From: Bacteroidales bacterium
GTDB taxonomy: Bacteria; Bacteroidota; Bacteroidia; Bacteroidales; Prolixibacteraceae
Assembly: GCA_015654795.1 (NCBI GenBank)
Contig: JAATGF010000026.1
Location: 1 to 51,640 of the forward strand
DNA: 51,640 nucleotides
Reading direction: 5' to 3'
Position 1 is the first letter of the stretch, and each line of letters opens with the position of its first letter. The position numbers and the translations under genes are program-made. The notes under the pieces were generated by a model. That model was not told where the DNA came from. It saw nothing but the letters and a program-made list of their open reading frames with translations, and did not search any database. Of this stretch, positions 1-12,029 are shown piece after piece.

Positions 1-114
1 CCGCAGGCACTAAATAAGGGTAGAATGAGAATTTAAAGAAAGATATTTCGTCCCGTACGAGACCTTGAATTTCAATCTATTTTCTACCTATATCAAATCC
101 CTCACGGGATTTTT
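1..114. repeat. Dispersed palindromic repeat, family R1, copy 1
   Basis: This AT-rich non-coding segment recurs in the same orientation at 39631-39902 and partly at 39991-40024. Shared blocks include TAGAATGAGAATTTAAAGAA, a TTTCGTCCCGTACG palindrome half, CTTGAATTTCAAT and AAATCCCTCACGGGATTTTT, which can fold on itself. It begins at the window edge, so it may be truncated. Sequences of this style are common between genes in Bacteroidota; no coding function is seen. Confidence 0.85.
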
Positions 115-183
115 AATAAGTAAAATTCATTCCCCCAACTTTTCAGCTTGATCCCAAATTATTAGTCAGGTACTTATTAATTG

Positions 184-215
184 AAAAGGACAGAACCGGG
201 CGGTTCCATCCTTTT
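184..215 (+). terminator. Intrinsic terminator of a gene left of the window
   Basis: AAAAGGA-ca-GAACC pairs with GGTTC-ca-TCCTTTT around a GGGC loop and ends in a T run. It probably terminates a rightward gene whose body lies outside the window. The rest of the spacer up to 494 is AT-rich, with a run of AACTAAC-type simple sequence near 220-255, and I recognise nothing else in it. Confidence 0.6.
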
Positions 216-494
216 ACTAAAACTAACCAAACTAACTAACCTAACTAAACCTAAACTTATGAAAAAAAATGTAATGCAAATGTAGGGTTCGGGAATCGAT
301 CTGCCAAATATTTTAAGTTAACGAATTGTAAATTAATTGGGAAGATGTGTTAACAATACCTTTTCAGCGACTATCCCTGTTTCAATACTGTTGTAAATTA
401 ATGCTTTACTAAAATTCTTGTGGTTGACAGGCAGATCATAGATTAAGTCAGTCGTTGTTTTTAGTAGCTTTACGATCATTTAATACCTGCAGAG

Positions 495-1265
495 ATGGAG
501 ATGACTCAGAAGAACTTTATTCAGGGCGACAAAGCCAATATGCAATTATGCAATAAGTTAATATGGGTAACCCTGTTTTCTGTTGCGATGGGCATGTTGG
601 AAAGTTCGGTGGTAATTTACCTTCGGGAGTTGTATTACCCTGGCGGTTTTCGTTTCCCACTGCAGGCAACTTCATATACTGTGGCAATTACGGAGCTGTG
701 CAGGGAACTGGCCACTTTGATAATGCTATTAGGAATAGGAGTACTTGCCGGAAAAAACAGACAGGAAAGATTTGCGTGGTTTATCTACAGTTTTGCAATC
801 TGGGATATATTCTACTATGTTTTTCTGTATCTGATTATTAGCTGGCCCGTGAGTTTGCTCGATTGGGATATATTATTTCTTTTACCGATGTTGTGGGTGG
901 GTCCGGTTTGGGCGCCCGTATTATTATCCTTACTCATGATCTTGCTGGCGCTGTGCATTTTACATTTCTCCAGATTAAGACATGATGCTGATCCAAAATT
1001 ATGGGAGTGGATCTTGCTTATCTCCGGAGCGCTAATTGTTATAATCTCCTTATGCAAAGACTTTTACTTATATATGGTCACTTATAACCTGACAATTCCT
1101 TGTACGCAACTCTTCTTTTCAAAACACAGTTTCGAATATGCGGCCAATTACATTCCTGCTACGTTTGATGTTCTGTTATTCCTTTTTGGATGTGTTGTTA
1201 TTTGTACCGGGATCGGTATATATATGATTCGCAATAAAAAGGGAATGGCAAAGCGTGCATCGTAA
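495..1265 (+). CDS. Integral membrane protein of unknown function
   Basis: A 256-residue protein with about six or seven hydrophobic segments, starting near residues 22-40, 60-85, 92-118, 125-160, 172-195 and 225-248. After the first segment it carries ESSVVIYLRELYYPGGF, which I associate with uncharacterised bacterial membrane proteins but cannot name. It ends in a basic tail. No transporter or enzyme motif is visible. The ATG at 495 is used; a second ATG lies two codons downstream and no strong Shine-Dalgarno separates them. It is a monocistronic-looking gene, 81 bp before the next ORF. Its function is unknown. Confidence 0.75.
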   Translation: MEMTQKNFIQGDKANMQLCNKLIWVTLFSVAMGMLESSVVIYLRELYYPGGFRFPLQATSYTVAITELCRELATLIMLLGIGVLAGKNRQERFAWFIYSFAIWDIFYYVFLYLIISWPVSLLDWDILFLLPMLWVGPVWAPVLLSLLMILLALCILHFSRLRHDADPKLWEWILLISGALIVIISLCKDFYLYMVTYNLTIPCTQLFFSKHSFEYAANYIPATFDVLLFLFGCVVICTGIGIYMIRNKKGMAKRAS

Positions 1266-1346
1266 CTGTAATAATTAGATATCCAATATTTTAAGGTATA
1301 TATTATATTTAACGGCAGAGCAAACTCATCTAAAATACAGAAAGAA

Positions 1347-1829
1347 ATGTTTGAAGACGAAAACGAAATAGATCCCAAAGAATTGCCCATTTATAAAAAG
1401 GGACGGGAGATCTACGAAGTGGTTAATCAGATTTGTCAGCTGATTCCTGATGATGATGGACCATTGGGGCATGTGAAAAGTATTATGCTTGAAGATGCCA
1501 TGATGTTAACTGTAAAAGTGGTTGGAGCAACAGCAGGACAATTGTACGATATTAAAATGGAGGCCGCAGCCATTATCCGAAAAGCTGCCCGCAATTTAAT
1601 GATTCAGAATCACTCACTCGAAATGTTTGGATTTGAGTATGTTGAATATTTTCAGATCGTCAGGAATTTGCTTGAGGAATACAGGTTGTTGTTTATCGAT
1701 TGGGTTTCTAAATTTGATCGCTGGAATTACGTTATCGATCGCTGGGGACTTTTCAATCCTCCGGGTGTAGGTCCTTTCGATCACGATCCGGATGATGATA
1801 TCCCGTTTAACGGATTCGATGAAATTTAA
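1347..1829 (+). CDS. Conserved hypothetical acidic helical protein
   Basis: 160 residues, soluble, with no signal peptide. Residues about 15-125 look like a compact all-helical bundle: amphipathic stretches around GREIYEVVNQICQLIP, the hydrophobic repeat in IMLEDAMMLTVKVVGATAGQ, and a longer helix around EYFQIVRNLLEEYRLLFIDW. The tail is rich in Asp, Pro and Gly (GPFDHDPDDDIPFNGFDE) and probably disordered. The layout recalls small four-helix-bundle proteins of Bacteroidota, but I do not recognise the family and assign no function. The start at 1347 follows AAAGAA by a few bases. Confidence 0.7.
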   Translation: MFEDENEIDPKELPIYKKGREIYEVVNQICQLIPDDDGPLGHVKSIMLEDAMMLTVKVVGATAGQLYDIKMEAAAIIRKAARNLMIQNHSLEMFGFEYVEYFQIVRNLLEEYRLLFIDWVSKFDRWNYVIDRWGLFNPPGVGPFDHDPDDDIPFNGFDEI

Positions 1830-1968
1830 TTGAAAACTTCTGTTAATTTTGAGTAATAATGCCTGAGATTGTGATCTTTTTCGTAAATCCCGATGAATTA
1901 AGCGCATTGGTTTATCTTCTTCATTATAATTCACCCGAAAGAGATTGACGAAAGTTTCATAATTACCG

Positions 1969-2036
1969 ATAATTGGAAAGCTTCCAATTCAGCCTTTGCA
2001 AATACATCATTATTTTATTTTTTAGTCCTTCTATAT
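1969..2036. repeat. Dispersed repeat, family R3, copy 1
   Basis: The stretch ATTGGAAAGCTTCCAATT...TTTGCAAATAC..TCATTATTTTATTTT matches 9468-9535 over about 60 bp with scattered, mostly transition, differences. Its 3' half (TTTGTAAATAC-like, then ACATT and TTTTATTTTCA) recurs at 15094-15130 and 40080-40115. It is non-coding. It lies in the gene-poor stretch 1830-2411 together with the AraC remnant. Confidence 0.6.
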
Positions 2037-2061
2037 AAGTAATCGCCTAATGTGCAGTTAA

Positions 2062-2238
2062 TTGAATCAGGCTAAAAGGCTCCTCTCATCATCTGAAAAA
2101 TCCATAAAAAAGATAGCCATTGAAATGAACTATGAATCAATTGATTATTTTTCCACTCAATTCCGAAGACAGACAAAAATGACACCAACCCAATATCGAA
2201 ATGGGTGTTTTGGTAAAAGTAGGTCAGAATGGCAGTAA
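2062..2238 (+). pseudogene. Remnant of an AraC-family regulator (C-terminal HTH)
   Basis: Read on the plus strand, this stretch encodes an AraC-type second helix-turn-helix: AKRLLSSSEKSIKKIAIEMN, then YESIDYFSTQFRR and TPTQYR. These match the family signature (LL..S..SI..IA...GF.S.SYF.R.FKK..G.TP..YR). The frame is closed by a stop just upstream of 2062 and there is no start codon or N-terminal domain, so only the DNA-binding tail survives. The end at 2238 is a TAA after a few extra residues. It is a relic of a deleted regulator. The minus-strand ORF over the same bases is a shadow. Confidence 0.75.
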
Positions 2239-2365
2239 AAGTGAATATTGGTGCAAACAAGAGCCTATAAATCAGGAAAGTATATAGGTAGCAGAGCGGA
2301 GACCGCAAGATAATTTAAGATTAAAAGCTGAGACTCTGATTAGTAAGGACATTGGTCAGTTGATA

Positions 2366-2396
2366 TTGTTTATTCATTCAAAATTATTTATCTTTG
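2366..2396 (+). promoter_or_regulatory. Bacteroidota-type promoter of the MNT/HEPN pair
   Basis: TTG at 2366-2368, a 20-bp spacer, then TATCTTTG at 2389-2396, a perfect TAnnTTTG -7 box. Transcription would start near 2403, so the first usable start is the ATG at 2412. This argues against the upstream TTG at 2394, which is part of the promoter itself. Confidence 0.7.
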
Positions 2397-2411
2397 ATAA
2401 AACTTAGTGAG

Positions 2412-2735
2412 ATGAAAATTGACAAAAAAAAGATATTAGAAGATTTGAATTTTCTGTTAAAGTCGAGATTTGCCGATGACCTAAAAGACATTGTTTTATT
2501 TGGTTCACAGGTTAATGGACAAGCCAACAAGGATTCTGACTATGATATTTTAATAATACTCAAGGAAAAGGCTGACTGGAAAATTGAAAGAGAGATTTCT
2601 GATATATGTTATGAGGTGGATTTAAAATATAATATAATCACAGACACACACGTTATTGGAGAAACAGAGTTAAATACACTAAGGGGAAAGCAACCGATAT
2701 TTGTTAATGCAATGGCAAAAGGGTTATATGCATGA
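2412..2735 (+). CDS. MNT-type nucleotidyltransferase, antitoxin of an MNT/HEPN pair
   Basis: About 107 residues. The nucleotidyltransferase signature is LFGSQVNGQANKDSDYDILI, that is GS-x9-DSDYD, with the two metal-binding aspartates. Small MNT proteins of this kind pair with HEPN toxins (MntA/HepT-type systems) and neutralise them, in studied cases by AMPylating the HEPN protein. The downstream HEPN gene overlaps it by four bases (ATGA), the usual arrangement. The start is placed at 2412 because the longer frame begins inside the promoter. Substrate and partner are inferred from family and context. Confidence 0.85.
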   Translation: MKIDKKKILEDLNFLLKSRFADDLKDIVLFGSQVNGQANKDSDYDILIILKEKADWKIEREISDICYEVDLKYNIITDTHVIGETELNTLRGKQPIFVNAMAKGLYA

Positions 2736-3127
2736 TTGACGAAAAAGATAGGCAGTCTCTTATTGACTATAGATTACGACAAGCAACTGACACAATTGAT
2801 CTGGCAAATTTTCTCGCAATTAACGAGAAGTATGTTATTGCGGTTAATCGAATTTATTATGGAATGTATTATGCATTGACTGCTTTAGCATTAAAAGCCA
2901 GGTTTGAAACATCAAAGCATGGACAATTAATCGGGTAGTTTAATCGAGAATATATTGCAACTAAAAGAATTGATCCACAATTTGGTAAAATACTTCGTAA
3001 TGCATTTCGAAAAAGGACAAAAAGTGATTATGAAGCTTTTGTCGATTTTTCAAGGAACGAAGTTAATTTGATGTTAGTCGAAATGACTGATTTTATTAAT
3101 GAGATAAAAAAGTTGTTACTTTCATAA
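2732..3127 (+). pseudogene. HEPN-domain toxin interrupted by an in-frame amber codon
   Basis: The frame starts at 2732, overlapping the MNT gene, and reads 68 residues of a HEPN protein (AVNRIYYGMYYALTALALKA) up to HGQLIG, where TAG occurs at 2936-2938. The same frame then continues without another stop for 62 codons: FNREYIAT..IDPQFGKILR, RKRTKSDYEAFVDF, and an amphipathic end to TAA at 3125. The downstream part is the conserved C-terminal half of the family, including the Arg-rich segment linked to RNase or toxin activity. One TGG-to-TAG change at a likely Trp position explains it. The 68-residue product alone should be inactive. Confidence 0.8.
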
Positions 3128-3215
3128 AAACAACCTCCACTAATCTCAAAATCAACAAAATATCATCTAATATTGATAGGATGGACTATTTAGGAGCAAG
3201 ATAGAAAATCTGAAC

Positions 3216-3246
3216 TTCGAACATTCATTAATTTGAAGTACTTTTG
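3216..3246 (+). promoter_or_regulatory. Promoter of prfC
   Basis: TACTTTTG at 3239-3246 is a perfect TAnnTTTG -7 box. The -33 region (TTC at 3216-3218, 20 bp upstream) matches TTG in two of three positions. The predicted start site lies about 10 bp before the ATG at 3264, so the leader is very short. Confidence 0.5.
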
Positions 3247-3263
3247 CCCCCTCAATAATTGTC

Positions 3264-4838
3264 ATGGGTTTAAAAGAAGAAATATTACGCCGGAGGACCT
3301 TCGGTATTGTCAGTCACCCCGATGCGGGTAAAACAACACTTACGGAGAAGCTTCTCCTTTTTGGAGGTGCGATCCATGTGGCCGGTGCTGTTAAAAGTAA
3401 TAAGATCAAAAAAGGAGCAACCTCCGACTTTATGGAGATTGAGCGGCAGCGCGGTATTTCTGTTGCAACCTCCGTAATGGGTTTCGAATTCAACGGTTAC
3501 AAAGTGAATATTCTCGATACGCCTGGTCATCAGGACTTTCAGGAAGATACGTTTCGTACACTTACGGCTGTCGATAGCGTAATTATCGTAATTGATGCAG
3601 CCAAAGGGGTTGAACCTCAGACCGAAAAACTCATGAGTGTTTGCCGAAGCCGCAAAACTCCTGTAATTGTTTTCGTAAATAAGATGGACCGCCCCGCTGA
3701 CGATACGTTTGATCTTCTGGATGATATTGAAAGACAATTGTTGATTAAAGTTCGTCCCTTAAGCTGGCCAATCAATAATGGCCCCGAATTTAAGGGCGTT
3801 TACAATATTTACGATAAGAATCTAAGTCTTTTCGATCCAAGTATCACTGATATCAGGACCGGAATAAGTTTTACAGACATCAATAGTCCCGAACTCGAAA
3901 ATATTATTGGTAAAGATGCCAAAGTCTTACGCGAAGAACTCGAAATTCTTGATGAAGTTTATCCCGAATTCGATATCGATCAATATCTTGCCGGCGATTT
4001 AGCTCCTGTTTTCTTTGGAAGTGCTTTGTATAATTTCGGAGTAAAGGAGTTGCTCGACACATTTGTGCGTATAGCTCCTTCGCCACGTGCGAAAAAAGCA
4101 GAAGAGCGTATGGTAATGGTTGATGAAGAGACATTTACCGGATTTGTATTTAAGATTCATGCCAATATCGATCCTAATCACCGGAGTAGGATCGCTTTTG
4201 TGAAAATATGTTCGGGTAAATTTGAGCGAAACAAGAATTACCGTCATGTCCGGTTAGGAAAAGTATTTAAATATTCGAGTCCTACAGCATTTATGGCCGA
4301 TAAAAAAGAGGTCATCGACGAAGCTTTTCCGGGTGATATTGTAGGTATTCCCGATACCGGGAACTTTGTGATTGGTGACACACTAACCGAAGGAGAGATT
4401 CTTCATTACAAAGGATTACCATCATTCTCTCCCGAGATTTTCCGTTATATCGAGAATGCTGATCCGATGAAATCGAAACAGCTTGCAAAAGGAGTCGATC
4501 AGTTGATGGACGAAGGAGTTGCCCAATTATTTATTAGTCAGTTAAATGGCCGAAAGATCATTGGAACTGTGGGAGCGCTTCAGTTTGAGGTGATTGAGTA
4601 TCGTCTTGAACATGAATACAATGCGAAATGCCGGTGGGAATCGTTATCACTCTATAAAGCCTGCTGGATTCAAAGCGATGATAAGGCGATGCTGGATGAT
4701 TTTAAGAAACGGAAGTACAACAAAATGTCAATTGATAATCATGGTCGGGATGTATTTATGGCCGATTCCTCTTTCATTCTTGACATGGCGCAACGCGATT
4801 TTCCTAAAATCCAGTTTCATTTCACTTCGGAGTTTTAG
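3264..4838 (+). CDS. prfC: Peptide chain release factor 3
   Basis: A 524-residue translational GTPase that ejects RF1/RF2 from the ribosome after peptide release. G1 is SHPDAGKTT at residues 17-25, switch I contains [22 protein letters not shown]3 is DTPGHQDF near 86, and G4 is NKMDRPADD near 140. The RF3-specific C-terminal domains follow ([20 protein letters not shown]). The length matches the family. The [20 protein letters not shown] start is typical and follows a good promoter. It stands alone, with no operon partner. Confidence 0.97.
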   Translation: MGLKEEILRRRTFGIVSHPDAGKTTLTEKLLLFGGAIHVAGAVKSNKIKKGATSDFMEIERQRGISVATSVMGFEFNGYKVNILDTPGHQDFQEDTFRTLTAVDSVIIVIDAAKGVEPQTEKLMSVCRSRKTPVIVFVNKMDRPADDTFDLLDDIERQLLIKVRPLSWPINNGPEFKGVYNIYDKNLSLFDPSITDIRTGISFTDINSPELENIIGKDAKVLREELEILDEVYPEFDIDQYLAGDLAPVFFGSALYNFGVKELLDTFVRIAPSPRAKKAEERMVMVDEETFTGFVFKIHANIDPNHRSRIAFVKICSGKFERNKNYRHVRLGKVFKYSSPTAFMADKKEVIDEAFPGDIVGIPDTGNFVIGDTLTEGEILHYKGLPSFSPEIFRYIENADPMKSKQLAKGVDQLMDEGVAQLFISQLNGRKIIGTVGALQFEVIEYRLEHEYNAKCRWESLSLYKACWIQSDDKAMLDDFKKRKYNKMSIDNHGRDVFMADSSFILDMAQRDFPKIQFHFTSEF

Positions 4839-4998
4839 ATATTGGTAACATTTCAGGAGGAGAGGCTTTAGGCTGTCGGAAAAAAATCATTCAATACTTT
4901 TAGGAGAGCTGAAAATGGTTGGAAAGATTGAGTTCTTACTGCATTCCAAAGTTAAAAATCGTCATCCTAAAGTCTAAATAATTAGATTTGTTTAGGTA

Positions 4999-5052
4999 TT
5001 GTCATTTAGTAAAAAGTTAATAATTTTACACCCTACCAGTACCTACCGGTAG
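4999..5052 (+). promoter_or_regulatory. Promoter and possible operator of the beta-galactosidase gene
   Basis: TTG at 4999-5001, a 19-bp spacer and TAATTTTA at 5021-5028 resemble a -33/-7 pair. Just downstream, over the expected start site, are two direct CTACC copies 10 bp apart (5033 and 5043), the second within the perfect palindrome CTACCGGTAG at 5043-5052. That position would suit a repressor. The spacing differs from the ATACC-N8-GGTAT dyads elsewhere in this window, so I do not group them. Confidence 0.4.
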
Positions 5053-5066
5053 AAAATTAATTATAA

Positions 5067-8372
<3,306 letters not shown>

Positions 8373-8424
8373 TTGCCAGGCATGATAGTGTCTAAAATTT
8401 ACAGGCACCTGATAGTTGGATAAT

Positions 8425-8466
8425 AAAAGAGTCCCGTTTCGCAAACTGATGGAACGGGACTCTTTT
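8425..8466 (+). terminator. Strong intrinsic terminator after the beta-galactosidase gene
   Basis: AAAAGAGTCCCGTT (8425-8438) pairs perfectly with AACGGGACTCTTTT (8453-8466) across a 14-base loop and is followed by T. The A and T flanks make it usable in both directions, so it may also stop the reverse-strand gene ending at 8646. Confidence 0.85.
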
Positions 8467-8645
8467 TGACTACTTTACCAAATATTGCAATCAGAAAAAT
8501 TTACACTGTTGGGACAGGTTTGAATGATAAGTTTTTCGGAAAAATATTCTTCTCTTTCTTCGATGCTGTTCCCGCTTTGTAAAAAGGTTGTTGATTCGAT
8601 GATAGTCCCAAAAGAATTTTCCAACTGATTATCGGTCAACAGATA

Positions 8646-9188
8646 TTAATCGGCAACCATATCTTGCTGACGGGCAGTATCTGCGAGCTCCGATTCGGCA
8701 TCCCTTAGTTTTCCAATTAACAAATTGAAATTGGTTAAAATGATCGAGAGACACCCTTTATCGATGAATTCATTGATATGTTGCTCTAATTCGTTAATTA
8801 TCTTAAGACAACTTCTTCGAACTTCCCATAAGCATTTTCTGTTTAGTGCACTCCTTAGTTCTTTTAAGCTGAAATTCATAACCTGAAGATTTATAGCGTT
8901 ATGATGATTACGACGGAGGAAAGCTTCGGTTAAGTCGAGTAACGGACTAAAATGACTGATGATGGCCTTTATTTTTTCGTCCTTCTTCGTTATCTCGTCG
9001 TCTTCCGATGCTTCTAATGATTTGGGATAAAGGGTATTGATTTTTTTCTCAGAGCCGATTGAAAATCCGGCATCAAATTTCCGGGCGTAATACCCGAACG
9101 ACGGCTTGCTGCGTTTGTCATTCCCGAGAATCTGGCCGGCAATGAGTTGATTCTCTGTTGGATTGAAAATATGATCAGTGCTTTTCAT
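8646..9188 (-). CDS. Conserved hypothetical protein, helical
   Basis: 180 residues, soluble, with no signal peptide. The N-terminal third (FNPTENQLIAGQILGNDKR, then FGYYARKFDAGFSIGS) is polar. Residues about 75-175 form a predicted multi-helix bundle with heptad-like hydrophobics (IISHFSPLLDLTEAFLRR, LKIINELEQHINEFIDKG). I do not recognise the family. The start ATG (complement of 9186-9188) lacks an obvious Shine-Dalgarno, common in Bacteroidota. It is convergent with the beta-galactosidase gene and flanked upstream by repeat-rich spacer 9189-9853. Confidence 0.65.
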   Translation of the reverse strand: MKSTDHIFNPTENQLIAGQILGNDKRSKPSFGYYARKFDAGFSIGSEKKINTLYPKSLEASEDDEITKKDEKIKAIISHFSPLLDLTEAFLRRNHHNAINLQVMNFSLKELRSALNRKCLWEVRRSCLKIINELEQHINEFIDKGCLSIILTNFNLLIGKLRDAESELADTARQQDMVAD

Positions 9189-9432
9189 GGTTGAAGTTTT
9201 TTTATTGATTAAATTTCAAGAAACGAAATAGATAACCAACGCATTATTTTTCAAGAGGAAAAGGCTAAATCGAAATTTCAATGAATTAGGAAACCAAATA
9301 TACAACAATTATAAGGGAATTCAAATTTTTTTAGGCATATTTGATGGTCTAAATTACAAATGATGCGAATCAAAAGATGTCGTATTCTTTATGTTTAGTA
9401 TAACGGAGGCACAACTTAGCAGGATTCTCTCC

Positions 9433-9535
9433 CTGCCTTCCTTATGCCATCCTTTTATATCATGCTTAATTGAAAAGGTTCCAATTTGGCTTTTGTAAAT
9501 ATGTCATTATTTCATTTTCGGTACTTAAATAAAGG
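9433..9535. repeat. Dispersed repeats (R3 copy 2 and an associated block)
   Basis: The block TTCCTTATGCCA...TATATCAT..CTT..ATTGAAAA at about 9433-9475 recurs at 16826-16867. The following 9468-9535 (TTCCAATTTGGCTTTTGTAAATATGTCATTATTTCATTTT) recurs at 1969-2036. Neither is coding. They fill part of the 665-bp gene-free stretch 9189-9853. Confidence 0.55.
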
Positions 9536-9659
9536 GAATTAAATGTCATCTTTTGCCAATGCGGGATTTGCGAATACTCAAAGCACAATGCATTTTTAAT
9601 ACATATCTATCGTAATTGAAACAACCAGCCCGGATGGGGTTGCTCCATATTTTCCTCGT

Positions 9660-9762
9660 ACCCGCTCTATGTCTGCTCTATGTCTGCTCTATGTTTGGTC
9701 CATATCGAGTTTGGTATCAGCTATCAATATCGGATGACCTTTTAGTGACGGCGAAGCCAATG
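9660..9762. repeat. Dispersed repeat, family R2, copy 1, with an 11-bp tandem expansion
   Basis: The core CTATGTTTGGTCCATATCGAG, then GGTATCAG..ATCA and GGCGAAGCCAATGA, matches 14918-14999 over about 82 bp. This copy has an extra 22 bp because the 11-mer TCTATGTCTGC is present three times in near-perfect tandem (9665-9697). A 75-codon ORF runs through it and a 69-codon ORF through the other copy, both giving MFGPYRVWYQ. The shared peptide follows from the shared DNA, so I do not call a gene. Confidence 0.7.
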
Positions 9763-9853
9763 AACTATTTTTTACTTAGAATCCTGAGAGGGAAAAATAA
9801 TTCAAAACTATTGTTGGCGGAAATCGTTATTAAAGCTGTATAAATACAGCAAA

Positions 9854-10486
9854 ATGAGAACAGCATTTATTTACCTGATTGGATTAACTATAATAATTCC
9901 TTCAGAATTAAAGAGTTCAATATCACATAATATGAATATGGATAACAAAGAAGCGAAATTAAAGACTGCAGTTTTTGCAGGAGGTTGTTTTTGGTGTACC
10001 GAAGCGATTTTTAATGAATTGAAAGGTGTACAAAAAGTAGTTTCAGGGTATTCGGGCGGGAAGGTCCCAAATCCTACTTATGAACAGGTTTGTACAGGGA
10101 GAACAGGCCACGCCGAATGTACGCAGATTACATACGATCCGGCGCAGATTACTTTTGCCGAACTTCTCGAAGTTTTCTGGATGACACATGATCCAACTAC
10201 TTTAAACCGACAGGGAGCCGATAGTGGAACACAATATCGTTCGGCAATATTCTATACCGATGAGGATCAAAAGCAGGTTGCATTAGAGTACAAGGCAAAG
10301 CTTGAGAAAGAAAAAATCTGGAACGATCCGATTGTTACCGAAATTACCAGATTCGAAAAGTTCTATTCTGCAGAGAATTATCACCAGGAATATTACCAAA
10401 ACAATCCCAATCAGGGCTATTGCCGCATCGTGATCACTCCCAAGATTGAGAAGTTTAAAAAGATCTTTGCCGATAAACTGAAATAG
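9854..10486 (+). CDS. msrA: Peptide-methionine (S)-S-oxide reductase MsrA, probably exported
   Basis: 210 residues. The catalytic motif GGCFWCTEAIF places the nucleophilic cysteine at residue 45; YSGG, QVCTGRTGHAE and QYRSAIFY are family blocks. It reduces methionine-S-sulfoxide in damaged proteins, with thioredoxin as the usual reductant. Residues 1-20 are hydrophobic (MRTAFIYLIGLTIIIPSE) and precede about 15 extra residues before the domain, so the enzyme may be exported or membrane-anchored. A shorter cytosolic form could start at an internal ATG near residue 27. It is monocistronic. Confidence 0.93.
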   Translation: MRTAFIYLIGLTIIIPSELKSSISHNMNMDNKEAKLKTAVFAGGCFWCTEAIFNELKGVQKVVSGYSGGKVPNPTYEQVCTGRTGHAECTQITYDPAQITFAELLEVFWMTHDPTTLNRQGADSGTQYRSAIFYTDEDQKQVALEYKAKLEKEKIWNDPIVTEITRFEKFYSAENYHQEYYQNNPNQGYCRIVITPKIEKFKKIFADKLK

Positions 10487-10504
10487 GTTGCCTGCAGCCG
10501 GTTG

Positions 10505-11077
10505 CTAATTGACAATCAGCTCATCCAATGATCTTTTGGGGACATAGTGAACACCATTTTCGTCGCGATAATACCTGATATCGCCGTCATCGCCAATATT
10601 GGTGATGACTACCTTTTCTATTGGTTTTCCCAAGGCAACCACATCAATGATTTCGAAACGATCCCGGAGATTGAGAATCGCTGATAGAAGGGTTTTATTA
10701 ATGGCCCTGAGAATGCATCCGCCCAACCCTTTTTCTACAGCTCCAAGCAGTATATTTTGCATTGCAATTCCGTCATCACATAGAAAATGATCTGAAATTT
10801 CGCGGTCAAGCAACACAATAATGTAAGCTGAAGGACGTTCCCCTTTTTCGGGACCCGGCCACTCTTTCAGGTAACCAGCCCAGGCAAGTGTCGAAAAGAT
10901 CTGTTCGTTTAAGTCTTTATCACTACTTAAAAAATATTTCAATGGTTGCGCATTTCGGCCCGAAGCGGCAAGCCTGGCCAATTCAATCAACTCAAGAAGC
11001 GTTTCGCGTTCAATCACGAATTGCTCATCAAATCTGCGGTAACTCCGGTTGTTTTTTACTAAATTCTTAAAATCCAT
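10505..11077 (-). CDS. Nitroreductase-family flavoprotein
   Basis: 190 residues from MDFKNLVKNNRSYRRFDEQF. The RSYRRF N-terminus, AASGRNAQPLKYFL and the GGCILRAINK glycine-rich segment are typical of FMN-binding nitroreductases, usually homodimers reducing nitro compounds, quinones or flavins with NAD(P)H. The longer frame to 11116 would need a TTG start and adds 13 residues outside the family, so the ATG at 11077 is chosen. It is convergent with msrA and divergent from the TauE/SafE gene. Its substrate cannot be told from sequence. Confidence 0.88.
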   Translation of the reverse strand: MDFKNLVKNNRSYRRFDEQFVIERETLLELIELARLAASGRNAQPLKYFLSSDKDLNEQIFSTLAWAGYLKEWPGPEKGERPSAYIIVLLDREISDHFLCDDGIAMQNILLGAVEKGLGGCILRAINKTLLSAILNLRDRFEIIDVVALGKPIEKVVITNIGDDGDIRYYRDENGVHYVPKRSLDELIVN

Positions 11078-11208
11078 ATGATTAATTTTAAAAGTTTGTT
11101 TCTCTTTTGTAATCAAAGAAACAAATTTACATCTAACTTTTATAAACCGCCACTATTTATTAAGTTTACACTCAAATATTAAAATTAGTCATCGGTCAAT
11201 CTAACTGA

Positions 11209-11991
11209 ATGGAGATTTTTCTTGTTCTTCTTGTAGGCTGTTTTTCTGGTATGGTAACGGGTTTAACCGGAGCCTCGGGTGTAATGGTCGTTGTCCCGCT
11301 TATCACGATTTTATTTAAATTTCCAATTCACGAAGCAATTGGGACAAGTCTCGTTGTTGACGTACTAACCTCATTGGTGATTTCCGCAACCTATTTCAAA
11401 AATGACAATATTGCCCTCAAATCGGCAGGATGGGTAGCGATATCGTCAGTAGTAATGGCGCAGATTGGCACCCGTTTTTCTGATAAAATTCCCGAACGCG
11501 GACTCGATTCCGGCTTTTCATTTGTATTGATTGTGCTTGCCTTAATTATATGGAGAACAGGAATCAAACGCGATAAAATGCCGGTTGCTCCATTTGATTT
11601 ATCTGACGACAAATCTCCTTTGTGGCGCCTTATTCTGTCGGTTTTACTGGCTGGTGGAAGTGGTTTTATGACAGGGTTTATTGGTGCCGGCGGTGGAACG
11701 AATATTTTATTAATCCTGCTGTTCGTGAATAAGTTTCCAATGCACAAGGCACTGGGAACCTCTGTATTGATTATGTCGTTCACTGCTTTGTCGGGAGTTA
11801 TTGGTCACGCATCATTTGGTAATGTGAATCTTCTGACGGGAATAACACTGGCATTCAGTGCAATACTCACAGGAGTCTATTGTGCCCGGTATACAAGCAA
11901 GATCAGCGAGAAATCACTTTCGCGGTTAATGAGCGGCGTCTATATTATTTTAGGAGTGGTGATGATGTTTATTAACCTGCGGAATTCATAG
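11209..11991 (+). CDS. TauE/SafE-family sulfite/sulfoacetate exporter-type permease
   Basis: 260 residues with about eight membrane segments in two repeats of four. Each repeat starts with a small-residue helix: GMVTGLTGASGVMVVVPLI at residue 15 and GFMTGFIGAGGGTNILLIL near 150, the TauE/SafE signature. Characterised relatives export sulfite or organosulfonates or import other small anions, so the substrate is uncertain. The 93-bp gap to the nitroreductase gene is a divergent promoter region. It is one of several sulfur-related genes in the window. Confidence 0.88.
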   Translation: MEIFLVLLVGCFSGMVTGLTGASGVMVVVPLITILFKFPIHEAIGTSLVVDVLTSLVISATYFKNDNIALKSAGWVAISSVVMAQIGTRFSDKIPERGLDSGFSFVLIVLALIIWRTGIKRDKMPVAPFDLSDDKSPLWRLILSVLLAGGSGFMTGFIGAGGGTNILLILLFVNKFPMHKALGTSVLIMSFTALSGVIGHASFGNVNLLTGITLAFSAILTGVYCARYTSKISEKSLSRLMSGVYIILGVVMMFINLRNS

Positions 11992-12029
11992 TGTGCATGT
12001 ATTGAAAAAGATGATAAGACTTTTATAAT

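Noticed and set aside
1614..1934. Reverse-strand 106-codon ORF over the hypothetical gene at 1347
   Set aside because: It is a shadow of the plus-strand gene, with a basic, low-complexity translation and no domain.
3285..3737. Reverse-strand 150-codon ORF inside prfC
   Set aside because: It is antisense to conserved GTPase motifs of RF3; the plus-strand gene is certain.
9616..9843. 75-codon ORF sharing MFGPYRVWYQ with the ORF at 14894-15103
   Set aside because: The similarity is confined to the R2 DNA repeat; the two frames diverge on both sides and neither has a start signal or a domain.
11078..11116. TTG-initiated N-terminal extension of the nitroreductase
   Set aside because: It adds 13 residues outside the family, whereas the ATG at 11077 gives the standard MDFKNLV start.
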